Positions 52,653 to 61,768 of a stretch of DNA of 64,000 nt are shown here, piece by piece. Below the pieces are notes generated by a model. It saw nothing but the letters and a program-made list of their open reading frames with translations. It had not been told where the DNA came from and searched no databases. A program made the position numbers and the translations under genes. The DNA comes from Lacibacter cauensis (GTDB lineage Bacteria > Bacteroidota > Bacteroidia > Chitinophagales > Chitinophagaceae), in assembly GCF_007830055.1 (NCBI RefSeq), contig NZ_VLLE01000005.1, positions 613,717 through 677,716 on the forward strand. Reading direction: 5' to 3'. Each line of letters opens with the position of its first letter. Position 1 is the first letter of the stretch.

Positions 52653-54158
52653 TCACTTCTTCCCAAATCTTTTCTTCACCACATCTACCAACTGCATGGC
52701 ATCGGGTGTGAGTTTTAATGCAAATACAGCAGCAATAAAAATACCGGCGAATAAACTGCTGCGCAGGAAAACACCTGTCCATCCGTTCATGCTGTTGAAT
52801 AAATAATAGCTGATGAAATAAGCCGCAGCTCCAGTTATAAGCGCAAGTATGGTTTTGCTGCTGAAGGGTTGCAGTTTATACTTTCGTAACAAAAAAGCAT
52901 AACGGATGGCGTTGTAAATAACAAAGGATATCAAATTAGCATAGGCACTCCCAACAATACCGTACTGTTTTACCAGGATATAGTTCAACGGTAATATCAA
53001 AAGGATTAAAATAACTCCTGTAAAAAACTCAAATCGCCAGTGGATGGAAGTGGCAATGATCTGTCCGTTTACTCCTGTGCCTGCATCAATCAGTTTGGTA
53101 ATACCAAGAATAAACACCACCATCAATCCTGCTTTATAGTCTCCTTGAATTTTCAGCAGATCAAATGCATCTTCTACATTCAGCCATACACCGAGGAAAA
53201 TAAATAGGCCAAGTAATAACAAGTTAATAGAAGTGCGTTTGTACAAACGTTCAATTTCTGCAAGGTTTTTATTCTTCCATGCAATGGAGAGTGCAGCAAT
53301 GGTAACTGCAACAATGCTGCGTTGCGGAACTTGTATAAGATTGGCGATGTACGATGAAAGATTGTATACGCCCGTATCTTTAATGCCGTTTTCACTTACA
53401 CTGGATATGATAATGCTGTCTGCTACCTGCGAAAGAATCATGATGAGAGAACCGCCGTACACATAGCTTGACAATGCAACCATCTTCCACTTAAACTTTT
53501 TGGTAACCCTGCTTTGTTTGAAAGTGAAATGCAAATAGCCTCCACGCTTCAGGTAAAATAACAGGAGCAGTGCAATGGCCAGAAACATCAATGAGAATAA
53601 CTTAATAAACCCATCGAACGCAATGATGTTAAAAAAGAAAAGCATCACCAGGAACAGTGTAAGCAGACGCAAACCTGTTTCCCGTAAAAAGTTGGAGTAA
53701 ATGGTTTTTTGAAACGTCCATGCAAAGCTTTCCAGTATTGAAAAAAGTAAGGTGCCAAATCCAAATACAAAAGTCCAATGGTAGTAGTCAACAAAAATGG
53801 AAGATCGTGCACTGAACTTTCGTACAATTAATGGTTCAAACAACAGGCCTCCTGCAATTACTAACACAAAGCCCAGCATAGGTATCAGTAAAAGCCAGGT
53901 ATAGAGGTCGTTTTCTTTTTTCTGCAGGTTGTCTTTGTAATACGGAAAGAATTTATACACCACTGCTACTACACCAAATGCCGAAACTGCATACATCAAC
54001 TGACCAACATCAAAAAACAAACGGGTTAAACCGTATTGTTCCGGAGTAAATGCATGTTCGCCGCTGCGTATAAAAAACCAGGTATTGATAAAGCCAATAA
54101 AGAAGCCAATATAAATGACGATGCTGGAGAGTATGGCTTGTTTCCTGATTTGTCCCAT
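52653..54158 (-). CDS. Polysaccharide flippase-type membrane protein (MOP superfamily)
   Basis: 501 residues with 12-14 predicted helices throughout, beginning MGQIRKQAILSSIVIYIGF. The Wzx/PST-type pattern is present: AFTPEQYGLTRLFFDVGQLM near 35, SYVYGGSLIMILSQVADSIIIS near 235, GVYNLSSYIANLIQVPQRSI near 270, and YGIVGSAYANLISFVIYN near 400. It likely flips lipid-linked sugars or lipopolysaccharide units across the inner membrane. No glycosyltransferases are nearby, so the substrate is unknown. It is 15 bp downstream of the M1 peptidase gene on the same strand. Confidence 0.88.
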   Translation of the reverse strand: MGQIRKQAILSSIVIYIGFFIGFINTWFFIRSGEHAFTPEQYGLTRLFFDVGQLMYAVSAFGVVAVVYKFFPYYKDNLQKKENDLYTWLLLIPMLGFVLVIAGGLLFEPLIVRKFSARSSIFVDYYHWTFVFGFGTLLFSILESFAWTFQKTIYSNFLRETGLRLLTLFLVMLFFFNIIAFDGFIKLFSLMFLAIALLLLFYLKRGGYLHFTFKQSRVTKKFKWKMVALSSYVYGGSLIMILSQVADSIIISSVSENGIKDTGVYNLSSYIANLIQVPQRSIVAVTIAALSIAWKNKNLAEIERLYKRTSINLLLLGLFIFLGVWLNVEDAFDLLKIQGDYKAGLMVVFILGITKLIDAGTGVNGQIIATSIHWRFEFFTGVILILLILPLNYILVKQYGIVGSAYANLISFVIYNAIRYAFLLRKYKLQPFSSKTILALITGAAAYFISYYLFNSMNGWTGVFLRSSLFAGIFIAAVFALKLTPDAMQLVDVVKKRFGKK

Positions 54159-54173
54159 ATGCGACCGAAGATA

Positions 54174-55877
54174 TTATTTAACCTTCTTATAGTTTACATA
54201 AAAATTCTTGTCCATCAGTTTGCCCAGATCTTCGCCTTCATTAAAATTGGTGCGCATGCGCTGCCAGTTTTCTGTAGCCAGCATTAAGCCATACTTGCCA
54301 TTGCTGTTGCCTGGTAAACGAATGGGCATGTTGAAGCCTTTTACACAATTACTCCAGCGGTAATACAATACCTGCGAAGCATTTTCGGTGCTCAGGTAAT
54401 ATTCCAGCGTAGGTACTTGTGTTGTGCGCAGGTATTGATCGAACATTTTTGAAAGATTGTATCCTGTACGCTTCGACATAAAATCTTCAATTTCTGCTGA
54501 TGTAACTGTTTTGTGATAATATTTTTCATTCATATCACGCAGCAGCAAACGGAACGTACTTTTATCGCCAATGATCTGGCGCACCATATGAATCATGTTG
54601 GCGGCTTTCGGATACATATCCCCACTGCCTTCATTATTCAAATTGTATTTGCCTATAATGGGGCGATCGTTGCGGATGTTACGGCGGATGCCCTGGAGGT
54701 AAGCATTACCTGCTTCTTCACCATACAGATAATCGGTGTACAATGTTTCACTGTAATTGGTAAAGCCTTCGTGTACCCACATATCGGCAATATCTTTACT
54801 GCTGATGTTGTTGCCATACCACTCATGTCCGCTTTCATGAATAATGATGAAATCGAATTTCTTACCCCAGCCGGTTCCACTTAAATCATTGCCTTTGTAT
54901 CCATTCATGTATTCGTTACCGTAAGCGACTGCACTCTGGTGCTCCATGCCGAGGTGATGACTTTCTACAAGCTTATATCCATCTTCATAAAAAGGATAGG
55001 GACCAAACCAATATTCAAATGCACGCAACATTGGCTTCACCTGTTCAAATTGTTTTTTTGCTTTTTCCAGGTTGTAATCGAGTACATAATAATCCAGATC
55101 AAGTTTTCCTTTTTCGCCTTGCAGTGTGTCGCTGAAGTGTACATACTTGCCTACGTTCATGGTTACATTGTACAGGTTGATGGGTTGCGTAACAGCCCAT
55201 GTCCATGTTTTATGGCCGTTGCCATCATTGGTTACATTTTGAAATCTGCCGTTCGAAACGTTCATTAATGTATCGGGCGTAGTAACGCTGATGGTTACAC
55301 CATTATCCGGTTCATCGCTCTGGTGATCTTTACAAGGCCACCACACACTTGCACCTAAACCCTGGCAGGCAACGTTGATCCATGGGTTGCCGTTTTTATC
55401 TTTCTTCCACACAATACCACCATCCCAAGGTGCACGTAAGGCCGGCTTGGGCACACCGTGATAAACGATGCGTAACTCATGCACATCGTTTACCGATTTT
55501 GAAGATTTCGGTAAACGTCCTTTTGGAATATCAATAAACCAAGCGTTCCCGTCTCTGCGGAAATCCATTTTTTTTCCGTTAAGGATAGCACTGTCAATGA
55601 TCATGGGATCCTGCAGATCGATCTGCATTTGCTTGCCCGGCTTTTTTACCAGTCGAAAAGAAATAACCGTTGTGCCGCTGAGTGTAAACTTGTCGAAGTT
55701 GGGCGTTACAGCAAGATCATACTTCACTACATCCCACCAAACACGCCCCGGCGTAATGCTGCCACGCAAGGTATCTTGTTTTGTAAACGTTGTTTCGTTT
55801 TCTAATAACTGGGCATTGGCTGTTGATAAAACTGTAAAACAGGAAAACAGGCACAGAAGCAAATGATTTTTTTTCAC
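54174..55877 (-). CDS. M1 family metallopeptidase, exported
   Basis: 567 residues with signal peptide ending STANAQ (about 23). The gluzincin site is complete: HESGHEWYGNN (HExxH) followed 18 residues later by WVHEGFTNYSE. The N-terminal beta domain has VKYDLAVTPNFDKFTLSGTTVI. GMEHQSAVAYG is the M1 substrate motif (GxMEN variant). The C-terminal region is short compared with aminopeptidase N, a common Bacteroidota form. It would cleave N-terminal residues from peptides in the periplasm or outside. It is adjacent to a divergent peptide-binding lipoprotein. Confidence 0.93.
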   Translation of the reverse strand: MKKNHLLLCLFSCFTVLSTANAQLLENETTFTKQDTLRGSITPGRVWWDVVKYDLAVTPNFDKFTLSGTTVISFRLVKKPGKQMQIDLQDPMIIDSAILNGKKMDFRRDGNAWFIDIPKGRLPKSSKSVNDVHELRIVYHGVPKPALRAPWDGGIVWKKDKNGNPWINVACQGLGASVWWPCKDHQSDEPDNGVTISVTTPDTLMNVSNGRFQNVTNDGNGHKTWTWAVTQPINLYNVTMNVGKYVHFSDTLQGEKGKLDLDYYVLDYNLEKAKKQFEQVKPMLRAFEYWFGPYPFYEDGYKLVESHHLGMEHQSAVAYGNEYMNGYKGNDLSGTGWGKKFDFIIIHESGHEWYGNNISSKDIADMWVHEGFTNYSETLYTDYLYGEEAGNAYLQGIRRNIRNDRPIIGKYNLNNEGSGDMYPKAANMIHMVRQIIGDKSTFRLLLRDMNEKYYHKTVTSAEIEDFMSKRTGYNLSKMFDQYLRTTQVPTLEYYLSTENASQVLYYRWSNCVKGFNMPIRLPGNSNGKYGLMLATENWQRMRTNFNEGEDLGKLMDKNFYVNYKKVK

Positions 55878-55915
55878 CGGGAATTATTTGAGGCTAAATT
55901 TAGCAGGAATTATTT

Positions 55916-57562
55916 ATGTACAAACCGGAAAATATACAAAGGCTGGTTCCGCAAGTGTTAATGGTATGCTTTAGTGCAATGCTGTTGCTGGCTTGCGGCA
56001 AACGCCGGCAGAACGATGCCCATTTTTTCAAGTACAACGAAGTGAGCGGCATCAGCTCTCTTGATCCGGCTTTTGCAAAAAGCCAATCGGTTATATGGGC
56101 TACGCATCAATTGTACAGCACCTTGGTGGAAACAGATGAACAATTGCACATTGTTCCATCGGTAGCAAAAAGCTGGGACATCAGTACAGATCGTTTGCAG
56201 ATTACGTTTCATTTGCGGAATGATGTGTTCTTTCACGACAATGCTGCGTTTGCAAACGGTAAGGGTAGAAGAGTTGTTGCAGCTGATGTGGTATACAGCT
56301 TTCAACGATTGATAGATAAGGCAACTGCAAGCCCCGGCGCATGGATCTTTAATAACCGTATTGATACTTTGAAAGGGTTTGAAGCACTGGATGATACAAC
56401 CTTTCGCATCAACCTGCAAAAACCATTTGTTCAGATATTAGGTGTGTTGAGTAATGTATATTGTTCCATTGTGCCGAAAGAAGTGGTGGAAAAGTATGGT
56501 GTTGATTTTCGCCGTAACCCCTGTGGCAGCGGACCTTTTCAATTTAAAGCATGGGAAGAAGGACAGGCCTTGATACTGGAACGTAATCCCAACTATTTTG
56601 AAACCGACAGTACCGGTAAACGTTTGCCGTATGTAGATGGTGTGAAAGTAAGTTTTCTCGACAGCAAGGCCAGTGAGTTTATGGAGTTCAGGCAAGGCAA
56701 CCTGCATTTCATTAATGATATTGATGCATCGTTCAAGGATGAAGTGTTGAGTAAAAAAGGAGAGTTGCGTGATAGCTGGAAAGGAAAAGTTGTACTGAAC
56801 AAACATCCTTATCTCAACATCGAATACATTGGTATCTTGGTTGATTCTTCGAATTCACTTGTAAATAATTCGCCGTTGAAATTGAAAGCAATCCGCCAGG
56901 CAATTAATTATGGATTCGACCGCAGGAAAATGATGTTGTACTTACGCAACTCCATTGGCACGGCAGCCGAAAGCGGATTTGTGCCAACAGGCTTGCCCAG
57001 TTTCGATTCTGCTGTTGTAAAAGGGTACAGCTACAATCCGCAAAAAGCAAAAGCATTGTTGAAGGAAGCAGGCTTTGGTAACGGCAAGCAAGTACCCGAA
57101 ATAAAACTATTGACCATTCCCATTTATGCCGACCTCGGCAGCTACATTGCCCGTCAGTTGCAGGATATTGGTTTGAATGTAAAAGTGGAAGCGGTACAAA
57201 AAAGTTTGTTGCTTACGCAAACGGCAAAAAGTGAAGCTTTGTTTTTTCGTGGCAGCTGGATTGCTGATTATCCCGATGCAGAAAATTACCTGAGTGTATT
57301 TTACGGCAAGAACCCGGCGCCACCGAATTATACCCGTTATAAAAATCCGTTGTTCGATGTGTTGTACGAACGATCAACCAAAGAACCGAACGATTCAATC
57401 CGGTACAGCCTGTATCAGCAAATGGATCAACTAATCGTGCAGGATGCACCTGTTGTACCGTTGTGGTACGATATGGTCATACATTTAGTTCAACCGAATG
57501 TAAAAGGTTTTCGGCCCAATGCATTAAACTGGCTGGAGCTGCGGAGAGTGAAAATTATGTAG
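55916..57562 (+). CDS. ABC-type peptide substrate-binding lipoprotein (SBP_bac_5)
   Basis: 548 residues. Lipobox MLLLAC (Cys about 27). It is a family 5 solute-binding protein: ISSLDPAFAKSQSVIW near 45, ATHQLYSTLVETDEQLHIVPSVAKSWDIS, FHLRNDVFFHD, CGSGPFQFKAWEEGQALILERNPNYF near 205, and YFPDAENYL-type segment near 460 (IADYPDAENYLSVFYGKNPAPPN). It captures oligopeptides for an ABC importer, but no permease or ATPase gene is next to it. It is divergent from the M1 peptidase by 38 bp; peptide cleavage and uptake would fit together. Confidence 0.9.
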   Translation: MYKPENIQRLVPQVLMVCFSAMLLLACGKRRQNDAHFFKYNEVSGISSLDPAFAKSQSVIWATHQLYSTLVETDEQLHIVPSVAKSWDISTDRLQITFHLRNDVFFHDNAAFANGKGRRVVAADVVYSFQRLIDKATASPGAWIFNNRIDTLKGFEALDDTTFRINLQKPFVQILGVLSNVYCSIVPKEVVEKYGVDFRRNPCGSGPFQFKAWEEGQALILERNPNYFETDSTGKRLPYVDGVKVSFLDSKASEFMEFRQGNLHFINDIDASFKDEVLSKKGELRDSWKGKVVLNKHPYLNIEYIGILVDSSNSLVNNSPLKLKAIRQAINYGFDRRKMMLYLRNSIGTAAESGFVPTGLPSFDSAVVKGYSYNPQKAKALLKEAGFGNGKQVPEIKLLTIPIYADLGSYIARQLQDIGLNVKVEAVQKSLLLTQTAKSEALFFRGSWIADYPDAENYLSVFYGKNPAPPNYTRYKNPLFDVLYERSTKEPNDSIRYSLYQQMDQLIVQDAPVVPLWYDMVIHLVQPNVKGFRPNALNWLELRRVKIM

Positions 57563-57640
57563 GATTTTGGATGTATGATTTCTGATGTATAATCAGCCCG
57601 ATCAGCATATCTTAAATCCGACATCCTACATCAGAAATCA
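57562..57640. repeat. Palindromic word repeat after the peptide-binding gene
   Basis: TGATTTCTGATGTA (57576-57589) and TACATCAGAAATCA (57627-57640) are perfect 14-bp complements. Flanking GGATTTTGGATGT and AAATCC words belong to the same family as the cluster after hisA. It lies between convergent genes. Confidence 0.7.
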
Positions 57641-57643
57641 GCA

Positions 57644-58330
57644 TTAATTTTTCCTCATCTTATTCTTAAACACTTTCTCAAACTTATCGAGTTTGGGTTT
57701 AATCACGTAGTAGCAATAAGGATTTGTGTTCTTATTAAGGTTGTAATAATTCTGGTGATAGTTTTCAGCCTCGCTGTAATTCTTGTACTGCTCAATGGTT
57801 GTTACAATCGGTTTGCTGAAAGCACCACTTTTATTGAGTTCTTCTTTATAATGCTCGGCTTTTTGTTTTTGCTCGGCGTTATGATAAAAAACAGCACTAC
57901 GGTATTGCGGTCCTTCATCGTTGCCCTGCCTGTTTAAGGTAGTAGGGTCGTGTGTTTGCCAGAAAATTTCCAACAGTTCGTCGTAACTTATTTTTTTCGG
58001 ATCGAATACGATTTGCGCCACTTCTGCATGACCTGTTGTTTTGCTGCATACTTCTTCGTAGGTAGGATTAATAACATGGCCACCGCAATAACCGCTGCTT
58101 ACTTTTAATACTCCTTCTACCTGTTGAAAAATGGCTTCTACACACCAGAAACAACCTGCTCCAAATGTTGCAGTGTCGGTACTTACTTCTTCACCCGACT
58201 TGCTGCCGGTAAATGCCACAGTCGAAATATTGTCGCTCATAGTCTTATTATTCGGTTCGCTGGTAACGCAGGAAAAAAACTGAAACGATCCTGCTGTTGC
58301 CAAAATACTCAAGAGAAATTTACTCCACAT
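57644..58330 (-). CDS. msrA: Peptide-methionine (S)-S-oxide reductase, exported
   Basis: 228 residues from ATG 58330. The N-terminus (MWSKFLLSILATAGSFQFFSC) is a signal peptide, possibly with a weak lipobox. The MsrA catalytic motif TFGAGCFWCVEAIF gives Cys60; further hallmarks are VSSGYCGGHVINPTYEEVCSKTTGHAE, FWQTHDPTTLNRQGNDEGPQYRSAVF and YHQNYYNLN. It reduces methionine sulfoxide in envelope proteins. MsrA is usually cytosolic, so export makes it a repair enzyme for oxidised periplasmic proteins. MsrB was not found nearby. Confidence 0.95.
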   Translation of the reverse strand: MWSKFLLSILATAGSFQFFSCVTSEPNNKTMSDNISTVAFTGSKSGEEVSTDTATFGAGCFWCVEAIFQQVEGVLKVSSGYCGGHVINPTYEEVCSKTTGHAEVAQIVFDPKKISYDELLEIFWQTHDPTTLNRQGNDEGPQYRSAVFYHNAEQKQKAEHYKEELNKSGAFSKPIVTTIEQYKNYSEAENYHQNYYNLNKNTNPYCYYVIKPKLDKFEKVFKNKMRKN

Positions 58331-58480
58331 ATCGTTCGTTGTTTTTTGCAACATCTAATGTACGTTCAAAATTGTGCCGAAAGATTTCTGTTCATTGTTG
58401 CCGGGCTGACAATTTACAGATTTTAAACTTGCTTTAACGAAAGAGGCAGGGCTTGTAGAAAGATTACGACAGAAATGCCG

Positions 58481-59062
58481 CTAATGCTTCATAAAATTCA
58501 GTTCACCTGCTTTAATAGCAACAGGTAAATCGTTTTCCTGCGGAGGAATTGGACAGTTGTACCCCGCTGTGTAGGCGCAATAGGGATTATAAGCTTTATT
58601 AAAGTCGATGGTGTAGCTGTTGTTAACAATGTCGGCAAGTACCAGATCGATGTAGCGGCCGCCGCCATACGTTTCACTTCCCGATGTTTTATCGGTAAAC
58701 GGAATAAACAGGTAGTCTTTGTATTTCTCAGAACCCAACAAACTACGGGATTGATACACCTGCAACGTAACGGCAGTATCGTGCACCTTAAAAGAAAGTT
58801 CGCCATATACACGGTACTGCTTTTTTTCTTTACCCGAAGTGTTCATCCAAAACCAGGGACTGTTTTCTTTTTGTTTGAACGCAGCAGTAATCCGGTAAAG
58901 TTTGGTTACGGGGTAAAATTTCATCTTTTCCTTGTCGGCACCTGTAACCACTTCGTGTTCGGCTACATACTTTTTCAGGTACAGCGAAACAGAATCTTCG
59001 TACGTCTGCTGGGCGTTGGTACAAAAAGGCATCCATACGAAAATAAGTAAACAATAGCGCAT
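58481..59062 (-). CDS. DUF1684 family protein, exported
   Basis: 193 residues from ATG 59062, giving a signal peptide (MRYCLLIFVWMPFCTNAQ). The DUF1684 signature is unmistakable: KFYPVTKLYRITAAF, LFIPFTDKTSGSETYGGGRYIDL near 115-140, TIDFNKAYNPYCAYTAGYNCPIPPQEN near 150-178 with conserved Cys, and IKAGE at the end. Function unknown; widespread in Bacteroidota and Actinomycetota. The longer frame to 59155 would overlap the mutS2 promoter region. Confidence 0.9.
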   Translation of the reverse strand: MRYCLLIFVWMPFCTNAQQTYEDSVSLYLKKYVAEHEVVTGADKEKMKFYPVTKLYRITAAFKQKENSPWFWMNTSGKEKKQYRVYGELSFKVHDTAVTLQVYQSRSLLGSEKYKDYLFIPFTDKTSGSETYGGGRYIDLVLADIVNNSYTIDFNKAYNPYCAYTAGYNCPIPPQENDLPVAIKAGELNFMKH

Positions 59063-59174
59063 ATCCTGTGTTATTTGCAGCAATATTACATAACTGTCGC
59101 AAATGTAGAACGGGAACCCTGTTGCAGCTTGCATTGCAGTACAAGGGAGTGACACAAGGAACGATGAGAAGAAT

Positions 59175-59182
59175 TACCTTTG
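59175..59182 (+). promoter_or_regulatory. -7 box of mutS2
   Basis: TACCTTTG, an exact TAnnTTTG match, 25 bp before the GTG start at 59207. It overlaps the alternative TTG start at 59180, which therefore cannot be used from this promoter. Confidence 0.55.
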
Positions 59183-59206
59183 CCGGCAACAAAAAAGTGG
59201 TTTTCT

Positions 59207-61327
59207 GTGATAAAGTTTTTTCCGGAATCGGCATTAGTGCAGTTGGAGTTTGATAAAGTAAAGGCGTTGTTGTTTGAGCATTGTAAAACAGAATATGCAA
59301 AAGCGAAGGCCCAGAATCTCCGTATTCATACACGTAAGGAGTACATACAACTGGAGTTGCAGCAGAGTTATGAAATGATGCTGATAACACAGCAAGGGCA
59401 ATATTTTCCGACGGATTATATTTTAAACCTCTCGAAAGAATTAAAGTTGCTGAGCATTGCCGGTGCGGTGTTAACGGAAGAGCAGTTTATGCAGATCCGT
59501 AAACTGGCAGAAAATATGCAAAGTGTTTTCCGTTGGTTTGACAGTGACAGACGATTGGCGTATCCCGCATTAACGCAGGTAATTGAAGGAACGTACTACG
59601 AAAAAGTAATTCTGGAGTTGATTGATGATGTGCTCGATACCGGTGGCATGGTAAAAGATGATGCGAGTGAAGAGTTGAGCAGTATCCGTATGAATTTATA
59701 CCGCAAGCGGAATGAATTGCGGAAAGAGTTTGAAAAAGTATTGAAGAAATTACAGAAGCAGGGTTACGTAGCAGATATTGAAGAATCGTTTTTGAGCGGC
59801 CGAAGAGTGGTGGCGTTGTATGCCGAACAGAAACGCCAGGTTAAAGGTATTTTGCATGGCGAAAGTGAAAGCAGGCGAACAGTATTTATTGAACCCGAAG
59901 AAACCATTGAACTGAACAACGATATTTTCAGTTTAGAAAACGAAGAACGCAGGGAAGTATACCGCATTTTACGTGAGCTTACCCAACAGCTTTCGGTATA
60001 TGCAGCCTTGCTTACAACCTATCATACCATTTTAGGTGAGTATGATTTTATTCGTGCAAAGGCCAAGCTGGGTGTGGATATGCAGGCAAACTATCCTATG
60101 CTTACTGATAAAGCGGTAATTCAACTGAAAGATGCGTATCACCCCTTGTTGTTACTGTACAATAAAAAAAATCAAAAGCCAACGATACCTACTCAAATCC
60201 GTTTGGATGAAAAGAGCAGGATACTGGTCATTTCCGGTCCAAACGCCGGGGGTAAAACAGTTACCATGAAAACCGTGGGCTTAATGCAGTTAATGGTGCA
60301 GAGTGGTTTGCTGGTGCCGGTGCATCCTGAAAGTGAGTTTGGTATTTTTAAACAGATCATGATCCACATCGGCGATACGCAAAGTATCGAATACGATCTG
60401 AGTACATACAGCAGTCACCTGTTGCACATGAAACATTTCATGGAAACAGCTAATGGCCGCACACTGTTTTTCATTGATGAGTTGGGCAGCGGTAGTGATC
60501 CCAACCTTGGAGGTGCATTTGCCGAAGTGATTATGCAGGAGCTGGTAAAAAAACATTCGCTGGGTATTGTTACTACACACTACCTCAACTTAAAAGTGAT
60601 GGCTAATCATACACCGGGTATCATAAACGGTGCGATGAGTTTTGATGAAAAGAGTTTACAGCCATTGTATAAACTCATCATTGGTAAGCCTGGCAGCTCC
60701 TACACGTTTGCTATTGCAGAACGCATTGGACTTGATAAAAAACTCATCGACCGTGCACGGGCATTGGTAGATGAGGATCATTTCCGTTTAGATAAATTAC
60801 TCAATACAGCAGAGAACGATTTACGGCAGGTGGAGAAAAAAGAAAAAGAGTTGAATCGTTTGCTGAAAGAAAATGAACGGCTGAAGCGTGAAATGGAACA
60901 GGTGCTCAATAAAGAACGGCACCAGCAACAGGTGGAGCTGTTGAAGCAGCAGAATAAAATTACCGAAGACCGGATTGCTTATTTGAAAGATATGGACCGT
61001 AAGCTCAAAGCCATTGTGCAGGAGTGGAAGCGGAGCGATAATAAACAGGAAGTGATGAAGCAGATCAATGCTTTGTTGTTCGATCAAAGGCAGAAACAGG
61101 TGGCGGAGAAAAAAGATAAAAAGCTCAGCGAAAAGTTCAAGGAAGTGGGTGGTGAAATTAAGCCCGGCGTAAAAGTAAAAATGATGAAGAACCGGCAGGT
61201 TGGTGTGGTTAAAGAATTGAAGGGCAAGAATGCCGTGGTGCAGTTAGGAGCTATTCCCATTACCGTAAGTTTGAGCGATTTGGTGGTGGTGGTAGATAAA
61301 GTGGAAGAAACAGAGCCTAAAGGTTAA
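59207..61327 (+). CDS. MutS2-type ATPase lacking the Smr nuclease domain
   Basis: 706 residues from GTG 59207 (VIKFFPESALVQLEFDKVKALL), preferred to a TTG at 59180 that lies in the promoter. The MutS2 core is present: clamp/lever helices to about residue 290, Walker A SGPNAGGKTVTMKT near 350, LFFIDELGSGSDPNLGGAF (Walker B) near 425, THYLNLKVMA, then a long coiled coil (about 530-640) and a KOW-like GVKVKMMKNRQVGVVKELKGK. The protein ends there. The Smr endonuclease domain that ends typical MutS2 (about 780 residues) is missing, and a terminator follows 28 bp later. It may act in ribosome rescue or recombination control. Confidence 0.93.
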   Translation: MIKFFPESALVQLEFDKVKALLFEHCKTEYAKAKAQNLRIHTRKEYIQLELQQSYEMMLITQQGQYFPTDYILNLSKELKLLSIAGAVLTEEQFMQIRKLAENMQSVFRWFDSDRRLAYPALTQVIEGTYYEKVILELIDDVLDTGGMVKDDASEELSSIRMNLYRKRNELRKEFEKVLKKLQKQGYVADIEESFLSGRRVVALYAEQKRQVKGILHGESESRRTVFIEPEETIELNNDIFSLENEERREVYRILRELTQQLSVYAALLTTYHTILGEYDFIRAKAKLGVDMQANYPMLTDKAVIQLKDAYHPLLLLYNKKNQKPTIPTQIRLDEKSRILVISGPNAGGKTVTMKTVGLMQLMVQSGLLVPVHPESEFGIFKQIMIHIGDTQSIEYDLSTYSSHLLHMKHFMETANGRTLFFIDELGSGSDPNLGGAFAEVIMQELVKKHSLGIVTTHYLNLKVMANHTPGIINGAMSFDEKSLQPLYKLIIGKPGSSYTFAIAERIGLDKKLIDRARALVDEDHFRLDKLLNTAENDLRQVEKKEKELNRLLKENERLKREMEQVLNKERHQQQVELLKQQNKITEDRIAYLKDMDRKLKAIVQEWKRSDNKQEVMKQINALLFDQRQKQVAEKKDKKLSEKFKEVGGEIKPGVKVKMMKNRQVGVVKELKGKNAVVQLGAIPITVSLSDLVVVVDKVEETEPKG

Positions 61328-61354
61328 AAAAATATTTTGGCTAGAATCCTTTGT

Positions 61355-61379
61355 GGGCGGCTGTTTCAGCCGCCCATTT
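61355..61379 (+). terminator. Terminator of mutS2
   Basis: GGGCGGCTG-TTT-CAGCCGCCC stem followed by ATTTT. Confidence 0.85.
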
Positions 61380-61434
61380 TAATTTCTTTTTGTAAGAATT
61401 TGGGAGAAATAATCTGTACCCTTACTTTTGCCGC

Positions 61435-61522
<88 letters not shown>

Positions 61523-61551
61523 AAACCAGTTAAATACAATTGGAATAAATT

Positions 61552-61592
61552 AAAAAAGCCTGCAAAATCAAGCATTTGCGGGCTTTTTGCTT
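61552..61592 (+). terminator. Terminator after tRNA-Ser
   Basis: AAAAAGCCTGCAAA and TTTGCGGGCTTTTT form a stem with one mismatch, followed by T-rich sequence, about 30 bp after the tRNA. Confidence 0.75.
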
Positions 61593-61768
61593 TTTAGACT
61601 TACCCCATTTTACCCCTCTTTATGGCTATAGTTTGGTGAGTAATTCGGTGAGTCATATTTTACTTTACAAAGACTCACCAGAACTTACACAAACGCCTGT
61701 TTATTAACAGTTTATAAGAACCGAACTCTGGATTTCCTGCTTTTTGCAGGGTATTTTTAACTGTTTAA

